A DNA stretch of 64,000 nucleotides, from positions 204,088,690 to 204,152,689 of the forward strand of contig CP136069.1 in NCBI GenBank assembly GCA_032622095.1, in the 5' to 3' direction. The stretch is from Siphonodentalium dalli (Eukaryota > Mollusca > Scaphopoda > Gadilida > Siphonodentaliidae). Numbering within the stretch: the stretch's first letter is position 1; every line of letters begins with the position of its first letter. The notes below the pieces were generated by a model. The model was not told the DNA's origin. It saw only the letters and a program-made list of their open reading frames with translations, and did no database searches. A program made the position numbers and the translations under genes. Shown here one piece after another: positions 29,348 to 44,300 of this stretch.

Positions 29348-32300
29348 GTTTGATGATATCTTTAACCCTTTCTTTTCCTACATTTCGCCACCCATTAACC
29401 CTTTATGGGGCCCCAGAAAGAGAGAACAATGCACTGATGACTGTTGTCTGCTTGGTTCATACAGGAGTGTTATATAATTTTCTCTTTCATGATGGAGCTT
29501 TGCTGGTACAGCATTACAGATCCTGTGCCAGTGCATTCTCTTATATATGCGAGTCTCCCATGATGAGCCTCGAATACTGGCTTACAAGGTCAAGATAACA
29601 TCGAAAATTAAATCAGCATTTACGACCTTTAAGTAGTTCTTGGTGAACTAGTCACTTAAATCTATTGCATGCGAATATCCAATAAATAGTTTATCCTAAT
29701 TATTTGGATATAACATCGCATGTTAGTACATTTATATTGCCAAGAACATACATAGAAATACATACTCACATATACAAGTCAGAACTATAAAGTTGATATC
29801 ATTGGCCATTCTTACTTGTGTTTTGTGACTTCTTGTCCATACTGATTATATACCCCAATTGAATCCAAAGTTGTATAGAAGAAATAATGCCAGAATCACA
29901 GGGCCCTATTTTATGTAGACTTGCATATGCAAGAGAATGCATTGACACAGGGTTTTTGCAAACCTTTAGGAAGCTCCAGTCATGGAAGGGTTAAATACTC
30001 ATTGACGAGTAGCTCCTTAGAAAATGTTTAGATAATAAGTTACACAGCTGTAGGTTGTTAGTTGAACTTATTATCGGAACTTTTTCCATCAATGTATTAT
30101 CAGTTCATCTGTCTGTCGTCTGCTCATATTTCCTGAACACGCCTCTAGATAAATAATGGACCATTGCAATGCATAATGTTATATCTGAATAGGATAATCC
30201 ATTTAGTATAGACAAGGTTAAGATGCCATCATTCAGCATCATTCATTCATTTTTACAGATCTGCAGATTTCAAAATGTTGCACAATCTACTTTGCGTTCT
30301 GCTGGTTTGTGCTTAGGTAAACCATGCTTCATTTTCGTGAAATATGTTTAGGTAATTCTAACCCATAAAAGGTTACCTAAAAGGTTATTAGGTTAAGTCA
30401 CTAGATGGTTCCTTTGCTAACTGGGTTATATAAATATTGTATATACATGTACATAACAATGAAACATTGCAAGGCTTCAGTCATTGCAAGACCTTCACAA
30501 AATTCATGCGGCATGTTTTCATTCGCAGAAATTTCATTTTAGGTATAATGAAGGCAAATTTAACAGTCGTTTGCCTGCAATTTTACCAGAGTTCCTTCAA
30601 AAATATAAATGCAAATGAACGTATAGGTTTCAGACCGATAATCTGATTTCAACCCTTTCATCGCGGAAGCTGTATTGATGCAGCATTAAAGATCCTGTGC
30701 CAGTGCATTATCTTATATGTGTGAGTCTCCCATATAAGACAATGCACTGGCTTACAAGTTAAATATTGTAGGCCAATTTATTCTCTTATATATGTGAGAC
30801 TCCTTTTGGGAGACTCGCATATGTCTGAATGTAGTTCGGTGTAGTAGCCTTGATTTGGCTGTAGGTTCACTGTTGGATGACTTAAGCTGTTAATGTTGTT
30901 ATATAAGAGAATTCAGTGGTGCAGGGCTTTCGCTAACATACAGGAAGCTCCCATCATGAAAGGGTTAAATACAGATATCTTCCTTCTATTTGGTATAAAG
31001 GATTCTTATAAATGAATACAGCTCAGATTGATTTCGAGCCTTCTCTGCCCATTTTGACAAAATTTAAGTGCAATTGGAAATGATTATTCCAACTCCAATT
31101 CACATACACAATGTATGTTCAACATTTTTATAACTAAGCATATATGAATACTATGCATACAACCATTTGAGCGCATGATTATTTGATTTTGTTCATATGC
31201 AATGGCAGCGGGACTGAAGGAGTCATTGTCGCCACATTTTGGTGTGTTGGCTCCCAGCTTTACTTTACGAAAAGTTTGTTTTGGGTACCCAGCTTGAGGT
31301 CTGCTGGATTATTACCTTTCTTTGCTTTGTTTCGCCATATATGTATAAGTATATTATGCGCCACAGGCGCCCCTCGATGATTAGAGTATAACGGTAAGTA
31401 CCCACCCATCCCGCCACCCATAGTATCTTATGCGCCGCAGGCGCCCCTATAGAGGCTACTGCCCACATAAATAATATGTATAAGTATCTTATGCGCCACA
31501 GGCGCCCCTCGATGATTAGAGTATAACGGTAATTACCCACCCATCCCGCCACCCATAGTATCTTATGCGCCGCAGGCGCCCCTATAGAGACTACTGCCCA
31601 CATAAATAATATGTATAAGTATCTTATGCGCCACAGGCGCCCCTCGATGATTAGAGTATAACGGTAAGTACCCACCCACCACCCCATCCTGCCACCCATA
31701 GTATCTTATGCGCCGCAGGCGCCCCTATAGAGGCTGCTGCCCACATAAATAATATGTATAAGTATCTTATGTGCCACAGGCACCCCTCGATGATTAGAGT
31801 ATAACGGTAAGTACCCACGCACCACCCCATCCCGCCACCCATAGTATCTTATGCGCCGCAGGTGCCCCTATAGAGGCTACTGCCCACATAAATAATATGT
31901 ATAAGTATCTTATGCGCCACAGGCGCCCCTCGATGATTAGAGTATAACGGTAAGTACCCACCCACCACCCCATCCCGCCACCCATAGTATCTTATGCGCC
32001 GCAGGTGCCCCTATAGAGGCTACTGCCCACATAAATAATATGTATAAGTATCTTATGCGCCACAGGCGCCCCTCGATGATTAGAGTATAACGGTAAGTGA
32101 AACAGGAATAACAGTATTAAAGATGACTACCCATGCACCTTGTGATCAGATGCAAGAATTTTCGTATCAAATGTGTACTGAAAACACAGATAAAGCTGGG
32201 TACCCAAAACATATTTTTGCAAAGCTGGTACCAACACACCAAAGTGTAGTGACAATGACCCCTGCAGTGGCAGTGAGATTGGCATTGAGCCTAATTGAAC

Positions 32301-35300
32301 CAAGAAGATTTAAGCTGGTATTAGGGTTTGAGATCTCATTTTCATTTGATTTGAAACCATGGCAATGATTTAATTTTGAGACTTGATGGAATCGTTAATT
32401 ATCATTGTTGTATAAACTCTCTTCCAGACAAAAGATTGGCAAGAACTAAAAAGACATCGCAGTGAGAGGGACAAATTGAAGGCAGAAAATGCTGAAATAA
32501 CGGAAATGCTGGCAGCTATTGAAGAAATTGAGGTCAGAGGGCAACCCTACTCTGTTTAAACTGATTATCTAAATATAACAATTGGCTAGTTCGCTTTCTG
32601 TTGTATGACTGTTCGATAGCTAGCACAGCATGAGCCATCTTATTGAACACCCACATTGTTTTCACAAAACCATTAAATATTTCCAGTACCCCCTGTAGCC
32701 TTCTTCTACAAATTTCCGACTCCCAGAGATTGTTAGTATCACATTCTGGAAAATTATTTTTACCCAGTTATGCCTTGCTCTGAAATGAGATGAAACATGG
32801 TGTCAAAATTGAACTGTTCAATGTTATCATAACTGCTAAAGAAGTGCAGAAGATCAATATGTAAATTTGTTACCGCATGCCCTGTCAACATACAGTAATG
32901 CCCTAAACAATCGTCTCCTTAACCACAGAAGAATTATGGGTAATTTTTCAGGATTTAGTCGGAAATATGGCTTGTTGCCATTCATCGGAAAGCTCCCACT
33001 AAGAGCTTTCCGATGAATGGCAACAAGCCATATTTCCGACTAAATCCTGAGAAATTACCCCTAATTCTGCTTTTGTTAAGGAGTCGATTATTTAGGGCAT
33101 TACTGTAGTACAGGTTTGTACCTATCTTAACTCTTAAAATATTGGTATCTAAATGTATGGTGTAACAATTACGACTTCAGAATTGGATTCTATTCATTAT
33201 TCTCTGCTGTTATGGGGTTTTATTTTAAACTAGACAGTTCATGGACTGATCTCATATTAATGTTAACACTTTCTGTACTAAATGGTTTCTCCCAATCAGT
33301 TATAAAAGTACATTTGTATACATTGGATTGGTCTATCATTCATTTGAAGTGGTGTCCAGAAAAAACGATCAGACAACAGACACAAGAAAAATTAATGCAA
33401 GTGCAGAAGGATTCATTGGTGGGAAATGTTTAGATAATAACTTCAACAAACTGCCTAACGTCCTTCATTGAACTTATTATCTGAACATTTCCTAAACGAA
33501 TTTAGTATTTAGTATAGAAAGGGTTAACTAACTTAAGTTATATGGTCATATATTTATGATATTTATGAAAATAGTTTGGCTAATTTGTATTGTCCCGTGA
33601 TAATTACATGCAATAATTTTATTTGTTTACTATCCAGGTTAAATCTCAGGATATGGGTGTTTCTCGTGAAATGTTGAAGAAAAGGCAAAGCGACATACAG
33701 AATTCTTTAAAAGGAATGAAGGTTTGTTTCTACTTCATGGTTAATTAACTCCTTTAGTTCCAGATCCGTTCACGAGTGGCACTTACATAATCTATAATGT
33801 CCCAGAGCATGGCATTTCTAACCCACCGTAGACTTTCATGTTATATTAAAGTATCATAAGGCGCTTTCAGTGGCTATTACAAAGTTTGTTAAAGGCCCAC
33901 TTAATTTTCGAGTCTCCGATTATTTTTTTTATAGTTCCTTGATATACGGTTTTAATAACAATCTATGCCATAATATATGATTAAATAGAGAGTAATCAAT
34001 TGGTTCTGAGAATTACGTTATTCACGATTGGCATTAGCGCACAAGTTTTTTTTACCTAAAAGTCTCTCGCCTCGAGTGAATTATTTGACGCAATTCTCGG
34101 AACTAATTGATTACTCAATTTATTACACTTCTGCATCAATTTTGTTTGCCAAATATGATTAAAACACCCAGAATTAATGCATGAAAGTCTTTTGTGTGGA
34201 GAAAGATCAACTATCAAAAATTCAGTCTAGATCAGTAAGCGATGTAACGTCAATGACGTCACAATAAATGATATTATTCACTAGTGACATTACCATTTTT
34301 AATTAACGGCATTTTCAATGGAAATCATGCACTGGTAGTGTAATAAAATACTAGAATTCCTCATCATTTGGAATGTCTGGTCCCAGAAGTTGCCCATAGT
34401 AATAGAAAATAGCTGAAATCATAAAATCATTTCCCCTGTTATGGCTCCAGAATGCAACAGAATTCAAATTGTAGTTCATTTTCAATGGAAGGGGAATTTT
34501 GAAAACAAAATACATTTTCCGTGATTGAGGATGCTAACAAGATAGAGTTCTCCTTCTTAGTACACGTTTGGTATTCTTTAAACATTTTATTACTATGGAA
34601 ATAAACCACTCTATTGTGCATTTATAGACAAATAATATACCCCATCTTCAGTTTTATCTGTATTTTATTCACAAAATCGGGATTTATAAAACTGATGTTG
34701 TTGTGTCCTGGAAAAGATAGCCCATCGTTCATATTCACATTTTCCCTTTTATTTGCTTTAATATATGGGTTCCGTTCTGCTTATGTTTCCATTTGTTACC
34801 ATGGTGCAACCTCTTGTTCTAGCTAACTAGTACAATAATTCACAGTTATGAATTCTTTATTGTTCAGGACCAGATCTGGGATGTTGAATCAAAAGTGATG
34901 TTAGCTGCTCTAAAGATTCCTAACGAAATACATCGTCTAACAGTGAGTAATGCTCTAACGATTCCTAACACAATACATCCTCTAACAGTGAGTAATACTC
35001 TAACGATTCCTAACACAATACATCCTCTAACAGTGAGTACATCATTGTTTTTCATTGTAAATTGCATGGTTAGCAGAAATTGGAGGTTAAATCGAGCTCT
35101 GTTCATCTTAATCAAGAATCTTTTTATCGATTGAGTAACGGACGATGTAAAGATACATTTTATGAAAGGGGAGCTATGCAAGTTGCGTTATGTATTTATT
35201 CCACACCATTGTGTCGGATAAGTTTAATCCATGACTGTGACTGCCATTGATACTATGACTACCTTTGTGATTAAATCTGATGAAAAACCAGTAATTATAT

Positions 35301-38300
35301 GTGCATCAACCGGAGCAGATTGTTGACATTAGATAATTCGTCGCGGTTGGCAACAACATCAACTCAAAGTAGTTCCGTCTTGTATTGCACTTATGGTTTA
35401 CAACTAGGGCCCTGAGAAGCTTTGAAGATTCAATTCAGTGTCGACATCAGCGACCAGATTCAGGATCGATACCGAATTGGCTCTCCGATTTCGGATATTT
35501 TCGAATCGGTCCATTCTTTTCCATTTATGGGGACAAACAACTAAATTTGTTATTTATGGAGTCCAACTGACGGGGCAATTGCCGCATTGTACTGGTTTTC
35601 CCCATCTGGAGGTCTCTCCGGCGCCATGTATGATGTAATTTAGAGTTTATACTAGTTTATACTATGTCATTACGTGTAACACTCGTAAAATTGGTGGTTC
35701 TTGGACAATGTTGGGGTAAAATGTTGTATATAAGTGACTATAATCACTATATACAGGTCAAAAGTCAAGACATCTATGTCTTCTATGGTCCATATACTTT
35801 TATATTTGTCAGAGTTATGGAGGCACGGACTCCGTATGAATGTTCATTGCTTCATATTTGCTTAACTCAGTGAGCGTGAACAAATTCTCATTTCTTATTG
35901 AAATGGCCATGTGTCATCGGAATGTTTGCAATAGTTTCTTCCAATCGATCTAATTTTGCATTCATAACTATGTTAACTTGCCAAGTGTGTTTTGTGTCAT
36001 AATTATGCTAGTTGCATATTGATACAATAATACATTTTAATTCCCTCATACTGTTAATATCCAGCGATCCACCAATATATTAGACATGTTAAGATGGTCC
36101 CTCACATAAATGCATTCCGATTATAAATTCAGGGATAAAACGCACATGGTGGTTATATAGAGTTACCTCCCGTCAAACGGAATGCATTATTACAAGTAGC
36201 CCATCCGAGTACTGTAATCGCAACTTCTCGGATTATCGTACTTGGCAGAAATATATATTTGCATACGGAAATCACTGAGGTTGACCGATTGCTGGGTACT
36301 GATGCGGCGAGTCATATTGTTTCATATTTGAAAAAAAGTTGCAGCTTTTATGAAAAATAAGTGAACAATAATTAGAAGGATATCCGATGGTCAGCTATAA
36401 TTTTGTCCGTCCAGTGCTTGTCCTGATTTGATTCGATATTCGAGATTCGTACTTGGCAGAAATAGATATTTGCATACGGAAATCACTGAGGATGACCGAT
36501 TGCCGGGTACTGGTGCGGCGGGTCATATTGTTTCATATTTGAAAAAAAGTCGCAGCTTTTATGAAAAATAAGTGAACAATAATTAGAAGAATATCCGATG
36601 GTCAGCTATAATTTTGTCCGTCCAGTGCTTGTCCTGATTCGATTCGATATTCGAGATTCGTACTTGGCAGAAATAGATATTTGCATACGGAAATCACTGA
36701 TGATGACCGATTGCCGGGTACTGGTGCGGCGGGTCATATTGTTTCATATTTGAAAAAAAGTCGCAGCTTTTATGAAAAATAAGTGAACAATAATTAGAAG
36801 GATATCCGATGGTCAGCTATAATTTTGTCCGTCCAGTGCTTGTCCCGATTCGATTCGAGATTCGATTCGGTTGCCGAATTTCTGATTCGCGGGGCCCTAT
36901 TTACAATATTATGTATTGAATGGCTGAGATTGCATTTAATATATGTGTCTCATGGGTGTGGATGAAAGTGAGTATTTAGCAGCTATACTCAAGCAAACCA
37001 TGTTTTATTATATTTTCATCAAATCTTTTCATTAAAATAAAATCATATAATCCCCCTCCAAGAAGCTTGAAAATGTTATTACACTGCCTGGATGTATTAC
37101 ATTATCTCTATGTGTCATGATGTCATTTATTTGTGTTTGGTATCATTGCATGTTATTTTAATGGAAAAGTTTCACCAGGTTTGAGCTTTGTGAAAGTGAT
37201 ATATGTTTTGGTTCAACAACATAATTATTGTCTCATAGGACGTTTTCAAACTTTCTAAGATATGGTCCAAACAACAACATTGTCCTGACAAGACAATCCC
37301 TTTAGTTCCATCGCTAATCAAGGATAGAAGAAACAATCAGACCCCCAGTGGATCAAGGTTAGATAATTAATGCTTCTATCAGCAAGTTGATTGGTGAATG
37401 GGTATTTTGATCCAAAATAAGTAAGGCCTTCCAATTGGTTGAATTTAGCTACACAGAAATTTGACCAATCTGTTATTGTCATCATAATTATGCATGCTAT
37501 AATGTAACCCAATTGCACTGCAGGGGGTATATATCCTTTAAGCCTTGAAATTGTGTGTCTGTCATTTTCAGAATGAGGTCCCCAGAGGGTGAATTTAGTG
37601 ATACTATTCCACATTGTGGGCTATCATCACCAAATTCACCCTCTGGGAACCTCATTCTGCTGTGGCCCCAACTGCTATGGCTGACCTAGGATCAGATTGA
37701 AGTTCTCCAGTTGAAGTTGGTGATGTTCACCCATTAGCCACCTCGATTATGGATTTTATCTTCTGCAAACAAGGGGATATAGAAACTGAACAAAAGGGGA
37801 AAAGTAACTAAAACAAACTTAATTTGAGATTAGAGATACTTCCCAGAAGATGAGGCCTATGCAGAAAGAGGTCCCCAGAGGGTGAAATTAGTGATGATAT
37901 CCCACTGTGTGTGGTAACGTCTCTAAATTCACCCTCTGGGGACCTCATTCTGCAAATGACAGATGCACTATTTCAAGCCTTGTTATCCTTAGTTCCACTA
38001 GTTTCTTATTTAAGAGTCGTTGACAGATATATATTTCTTTACACAGCCTGATGATGATCCAGCCATCTTAGAGGAACACATAGATCCAGCAGGTAACGAT
38101 ATACTCACTACAATAACCCTACTATTGAGTGCCTAGATCCAGCAGGTAACAATATACATGTACTCACTACAATAACCCTACTATTGAGTGCCTAGATCCA
38201 GCAGGTAACGATATACTCACTACAATAACCCTACTATTGAGTGCCTAGATCCAGCAGGTAACGATATACTCACTACAATAACCCTACTATTGAGTGCCTA

Positions 38301-41300
38301 GATCCAGCAGGTAACGATATACTCACTATAATAACCCTACTATTGAGTGCCTAGATCCAGCAGGTAACGATATACTCACTATAATAACCCTACTATTGAG
38401 TGCCTAGATCAGGAAGGAAACGATATACTCACTACAATAACCCTACTATTGAGTGCCTAGATCCAGCAGGTAACGATATACTCACTACAATAACCCTACT
38501 ATTGAGTGCCTAGATCCAGCAGGTAACGATATACTCACTACAATAACCCTACTATTGAGTGCCTAGATCCAGCAGGTAACGATATACTCACTACAATAAC
38601 CCTACTATTGAGTGCCTAATCATACATGTATGTTTAATTATTATAGGACAAAATTCACACATGTATGATCCGTAATCAGTCCTTGAAATTTAGGAAAAAA
38701 AATGTCCCATTGCAAATTTAATGCTGTGACATTTTAGATTCCACATGTTGCCAAAGCGTTTCCAAAGGCATTGCTTTTTGCCATAACCTATTTCGAGGAC
38801 TGCTTATTAATACCTTACTCGTATTTAAATTCGTGCAGTACTATTTTTCGCGCACCCATCGGTGCGCGAATTTAAAACTGAGCGAAAAATAGTACGACTC
38901 CCAAGTTTAATCTAAACCATAGTCTATATGAAAAATAAGAGTTCCATGTTGCTGAGTTTTTATATATATTATGAACGGTTGAATAGAAAATTATACCGAT
39001 ACATGTATGCATATATTTACATTCGGCTAACCGACATTGTTGAAATGCTTGTATAAGAAATACTAATAGTCCATGTCGCCACAAAATTACTATGTATGTA
39101 GTTACTAGTTTATTGTATACACGATGTAAATCTGCCGCGATGGTGTTTAATATATAATCATATACTATCTCCAGCAATAACTAAGAACCGAAACTGTCAT
39201 CAGCTCCAAGATATATGAAAATATCAAAGAAATATTATGAAAATAGTTTTCTTTGTTTTGAATTCGCGCAGGTAGGTCTGCGAATTTAAAGTGCACGAAT
39301 TCAAAACTGAGCAAAAAATAGTGCTGTGCGAATTCAAATACGAGTAAGGTAATAATAATAGCAGTTATCCCCCATGATGGGCCCTAGGTGCTTTACATGT
39401 TTGAATAAACACATATATAATAGCAGTTATTCCCCATGATGGGCCCTAGGTGCTTTACATGTTAGAATAAATACATTTATATATATAACATATCCATGAT
39501 ATACATCTCAGGTCATCTGGAATGCTCCACGACATTCAGTTTTTGTTTTTAGATTTCTTGAAATCAGAATAGAGTTGTTGTCTGTGAGTAAACATGATTG
39601 TCGCAATACCTTTGGAAGAGAGTTCCATATATCTGGACATGCTACAGAGAAAGCTGCCGCCAACAATTACCAGATTTGCACATTGACAGATTTGCACATT
39701 GAGGACAGAGGAAAGAGGCTTCTCTTGAATGAAGACCTAAAAAACAATAGTGATGTTTCCTGTACCTCCACCCCAACTAAAATTTTCGTTTATGGATCTC
39801 CGATCGTAGTAAAACTATGCTGATCAGTCGCTGATCTGCATTATTTACACAAGGTGGCCGTGTCCTTGTATATACAAGTTGATGTTGTTATCGTTTTTGA
39901 TTAAAAATACTATTAAGGCTGCATTATCCCTCCCTTACCTACAATATAATGAGTTCATTTGTATTCCAGAGATGAGATTTCATGGTCTGTCTCATGTTGC
40001 CATCGCTCGTAAACATGACCTAATCAGCTTCAAGTGAGTACAGGTGCTTTTTATGTCATCCTACATCCTAAACATCATAAAAATATAGTTGATATTGGGC
40101 CATTAAAATAAATAATAAATGTGCCTGTGTGCCCAGGTAATTAAATATATATGAAAGAACTGGATGAGACTTTATATTATTTTCATTAATTTCTCTCTAA
40201 GAATTGTAGATTTCTAATTGTTGATCATTTGGAGATTGAGCTTTAATTTTAGTTCAATTTCCAAAATTAACTGTTGGCCCAATTGTTACTTAGCCAAAAA
40301 GGCTTCTGAAATTATTTTTAGAAATTTTGAAATCATGTCTTTCCATCCATCCATTGCATATGTGTTTAAGATTTTATCTTGAGTAAAAATGATATAAATA
40401 ATATCTGTCCTGTGATTCTGTGAACTTATTGGTTAGAGGCACAGATCAGCTTCAGATATGGGTGAGGCCTGGCCATTTTTGCTCTGAACATTTTGTTTCG
40501 GAGGACAAAACAAAACAAATGAATGATATCCTTCTGTCCTTCAGTCTCCATCCGAAGCATTTGTTGTTCAGTTGATATCTTGAATAATATTTGACAGAAT
40601 TTATAAAACTTAGTTTATGGTTTTCAAATGTGAATGCCCCAATCAAGTTCTAATTTGGTTCAGTTTTGTCCATTTATGACTGAGTGTGTTACGCCCTTTT
40701 CGATGGTGATTATTTTGTTGTCCAAATTGTTAGTTGACAGAATTTCTTGAAACTCGGTTTTTGGTCTTCACATGAGAAAGTTATGTTCATTGCTGTAGTT
40801 ATGGTTCTTGTTAAATTTTCTGATTTTTTTGGCTTCCATATGGGTCAAGTCAGAGACATATCAATGAATTATTTCATACATGTAACAGGTATGGACGCCC
40901 AAATCATTGATTGTACCCAGGCCTGAGAATAAGGTGCCGAATATTTGCAGAATGAGGTCCCCAGAGGGTGAATTTAGTGACGCTATCCATACAGCAGGCT
41001 AGCATCACTAAATTCATCCTCTGGGGACCTCATTCTTGATGGCCTTAACTGCTATGGGAGATCTAGACTCAGATTTAAGTTCCCTGATGGTGAAAATGGT
41101 GATGTGCACCCATTGGGAACCTCCATTATGCAATGTGTCATCTGCCAATTTGGGGGATACAGAGAAACTTTGCAAAGAAGTTTCTAAAGAAACTCATTTG
41201 ATAATAAAGATACTTTCCAGAGAAGATGAGGCCTAAGCAGAATGAGGTCGCAGAGGGTGAATTTGATGATGCTAGCCCACTGTGCGGAGTAGCGTCACTA

Positions 41301-44300
41301 AATTCACCCTCCTGTTGATCAATATTCATGGTGAATTAGTTCATATCTGGGTTCAGTCATAAACATTACATTGGCATGACATTGGCATCACTTACATTTT
41401 ATCTCTGATTTCAGGCACATTGGTCCAAGGTCTTACTTCTTAAAAGGGAAACTCGTGAAATTGAAGGACGCTATCATAGATCATTTCTCTAACAAACTCA
41501 GACATGAAGACTACCTTCCTATATCTGGTCCCGGCATATTCAGAACACCAATAGTGGTAGGTATTTACTGAAGGACACTATCATAGATCATTTATCTAAC
41601 AAACTCAGACATGAAGACTACCTTCCTATATCTCGTCCCGGCATATTCAGAACACCGATAGTGGTAGGTATTTACTGAAGGACTCTATCACAGATCATTT
41701 ATCTAACAAACTGAGACATGAAGACTACCTTCCTATATCTCGTCCCGGCTTGTTCAGAACACCAATGGTGGTAGGTATTTACTGAAGGACACTATCATAG
41801 ATCATTTATCTAACAAACTCAGACATGAAGACTACCTTCCTATATCTCGTCCCGGCATATTCAGAACACCGATAGTGGTAGGTATTTACTGAAGGACACT
41901 ATCATAGATCATTTATCTAACAAATTGAGACATGAAGACTACCTTCCTATATCTCGTCCCGGCATTTCAGAACAACGATAGTGGTAGGGTATTTTACCAG
42001 AAGATACATATAAAACCACATTCAGCCAGTAGAATTATTAACATGTTCAGTTTCCTTTCTTACCCACTTTAGTAAGGATACAAAAGACTTACAGTAATGC
42101 TCTAAGTAATCGACTTCTTAACCACAGCAGAATTATGGGTAACTTTTCAGGATTTAGTCGGAAATATGGCTTGTCGGGGAGAGCTTTCCGATGAATGGCA
42201 ACAAGCCATATTTCCGACTAAATCCTGAAAAGTTACCCATAATTCTGCTGTGGTTAAGAAGTCGATTACTTAGAGCATTACTGTAGGGCCTTCTGAATAG
42301 GAATAATCATTATTTAAGGTCAAAACAGTTCAAATTTTGATTCTCAGGCACGACATTGGCACCTGAAGAGGGTTAAGTTTTATACACCCATTTTAAAAAT
42401 GGTATGTATTATGTTTTTGGTTTGTACGTCCGGCTGGCCATCCGTCCGTCCGTCTGTCCATTCATATTTTGTTTCCGGATGCTAACTTTAGATCTACTGA
42501 ATTAAATGAAATGAAACTCGGTATGTAGTTTCACTATCATAAAATAAAGGTCAAGTTCCATTTTGGGGTCCGCTTAGTCTTTTTTACCAGAATTACGGTC
42601 CTCTATTGATATTTTGGCTCATTTTATGTTTCCGGATGATAACTTTAGTTAATGTTAACTGAACGGAATAAAATTTGTTGATGGAGGTTTACAACAATAA
42701 AATGCGGGTCAAGTTTGATTTTGGGTTCCGTTCACCCATTTCTACCAGAGTTACAGACCTTTTTCCACAATGAAGTTTGGGTCTTCTTGGTTTTCAGATG
42801 ATAACTTTAATTACTCTTAACTGAATGGAATAAAATTTGGTATGCAGACTTAGAACCATAAAATACTGGTAATGTTCAATTTTGGGTTCTGTCTTTCCAA
42901 TTTTATCAGAGTTAGAGACCTTTTTGGACTTTGAAAATCAGGTTTTTTTTAGATTTCTGACTAATAACTTCAGTTAATATTAACTGAATGGAAGGAAATT
43001 TGGTATGCAGGTTTGAAACCATTTTCAGCTGTTAAGTTATGGAATCTGAAATGAAATTTTAAACAAGTCTTCTTGTTATGAATTAATCTTTATCAACTTA
43101 TTTGTGGGGAGATATTTCTGTCGCATCTCAGACACATTTAGGTAACAGAGGCTGAAGTGCCCCCATCTTGGGGACGTATGGATTTTCTAATGCATATAGC
43201 ATTTTAAAAACCATTTGAAACAGTTTAAAATATGTACTTTTACAATTTTCTGTTGAAATTCATCTTTGTTCATCATGTTCCTATGGATACCCTAACATCA
43301 CACTAACACCTCTTCTCTGTTTCAGGAGAGTTTTCTGGCGGACAGATTCAAAGATCCAGCTCAGGTAATAAGGAAATCTCACTTTTAAGGTTGAGCAGAA
43401 ATGGCATTTTTGGGAAATTTTTATAACGAATGGAGGTATATTGGAATTGGCTTGTCCGTCTGTCCTTCCGTCCATGGATGCAACTTTGTCTGAGCTTGTA
43501 TTCCTACATATTTCAGTGAATTACTTTAAACTTCGCACAGATATTTAGTACCATGGGAACCTGTGATTATGAGGTGTCTGTCTGTCCGTGGCACAGATAT
43601 TTAGTACCATGGGAACCTGTGCACCTGCAATTATGAGTGGAGTTATCCTCATTTTTCGACTTTGAAAATTAAGCAATATGCAAAATTTAGTCGAGCTTGT
43701 ATTCCTACAATTTCCATTCAATATTTTTTAAACTTGGTACAGATAGTTACTACTATTCAAGCCTGTGCACTTGTGATTATGAGCTCCATCGGACATTTTT
43801 AGTAGAGTTATGCCTTTTTTTCGATTTAGAATTTTTTTTCTCAGCATGCATACTTTTGTCTAAACTTGTATTCGTTGTGTTTTTTTTTTAAAACTATTAT
43901 CTTAATATGGCTACTGTTAATGTAGCCCAATTGAACTGCGTGGGATATCCTTAGTCCCATTGTGACAGTCTCACCTCTTGATTAACAACATCATTTTTAT
44001 GTGAATAAACCACAGAATTTTTTTTTAAGATTTTATATATTATTTGTGTATAAAGGCATAATAAAGTGGTTTAATTCTGATGCAGCTGAACAAAATCTGT
44101 TCATTGAAAAAGACATCTGCCTTGATGGAGGGTGGTAACAAAATTAAGTTCTTCCTCGTCCTGCCATTAAAAAGTCAATATATAAATACTGCTCATACAT
44201 ACCCATGCATATTCATCTGACAGAAGTCTTCATGGCAACACTAGACACCACACATTTTTATAAAAAATAGATCGCCATCTAAATTGCAAGTCATTATTTT

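Noticed and set aside
31265-31985. Minus-strand ORFs of 63-144 codons rich in GGWVG...
   Set aside because: They are read-through of the minisatellite; the repeat is non-coding and the ORFs overlap each other with the same words.
37239-37370. Possible SerRS-like exon (CATAG|GAC...TCAAG|GTTAGA, DVFKLSKIWSKQQH)
   Set aside because: It enters in phase 0 but exits in phase 2, and the next exon (38047) would then hit a stop. Exon 4 joins exon 5 directly in phase and gives the length expected of SerRS proteins.
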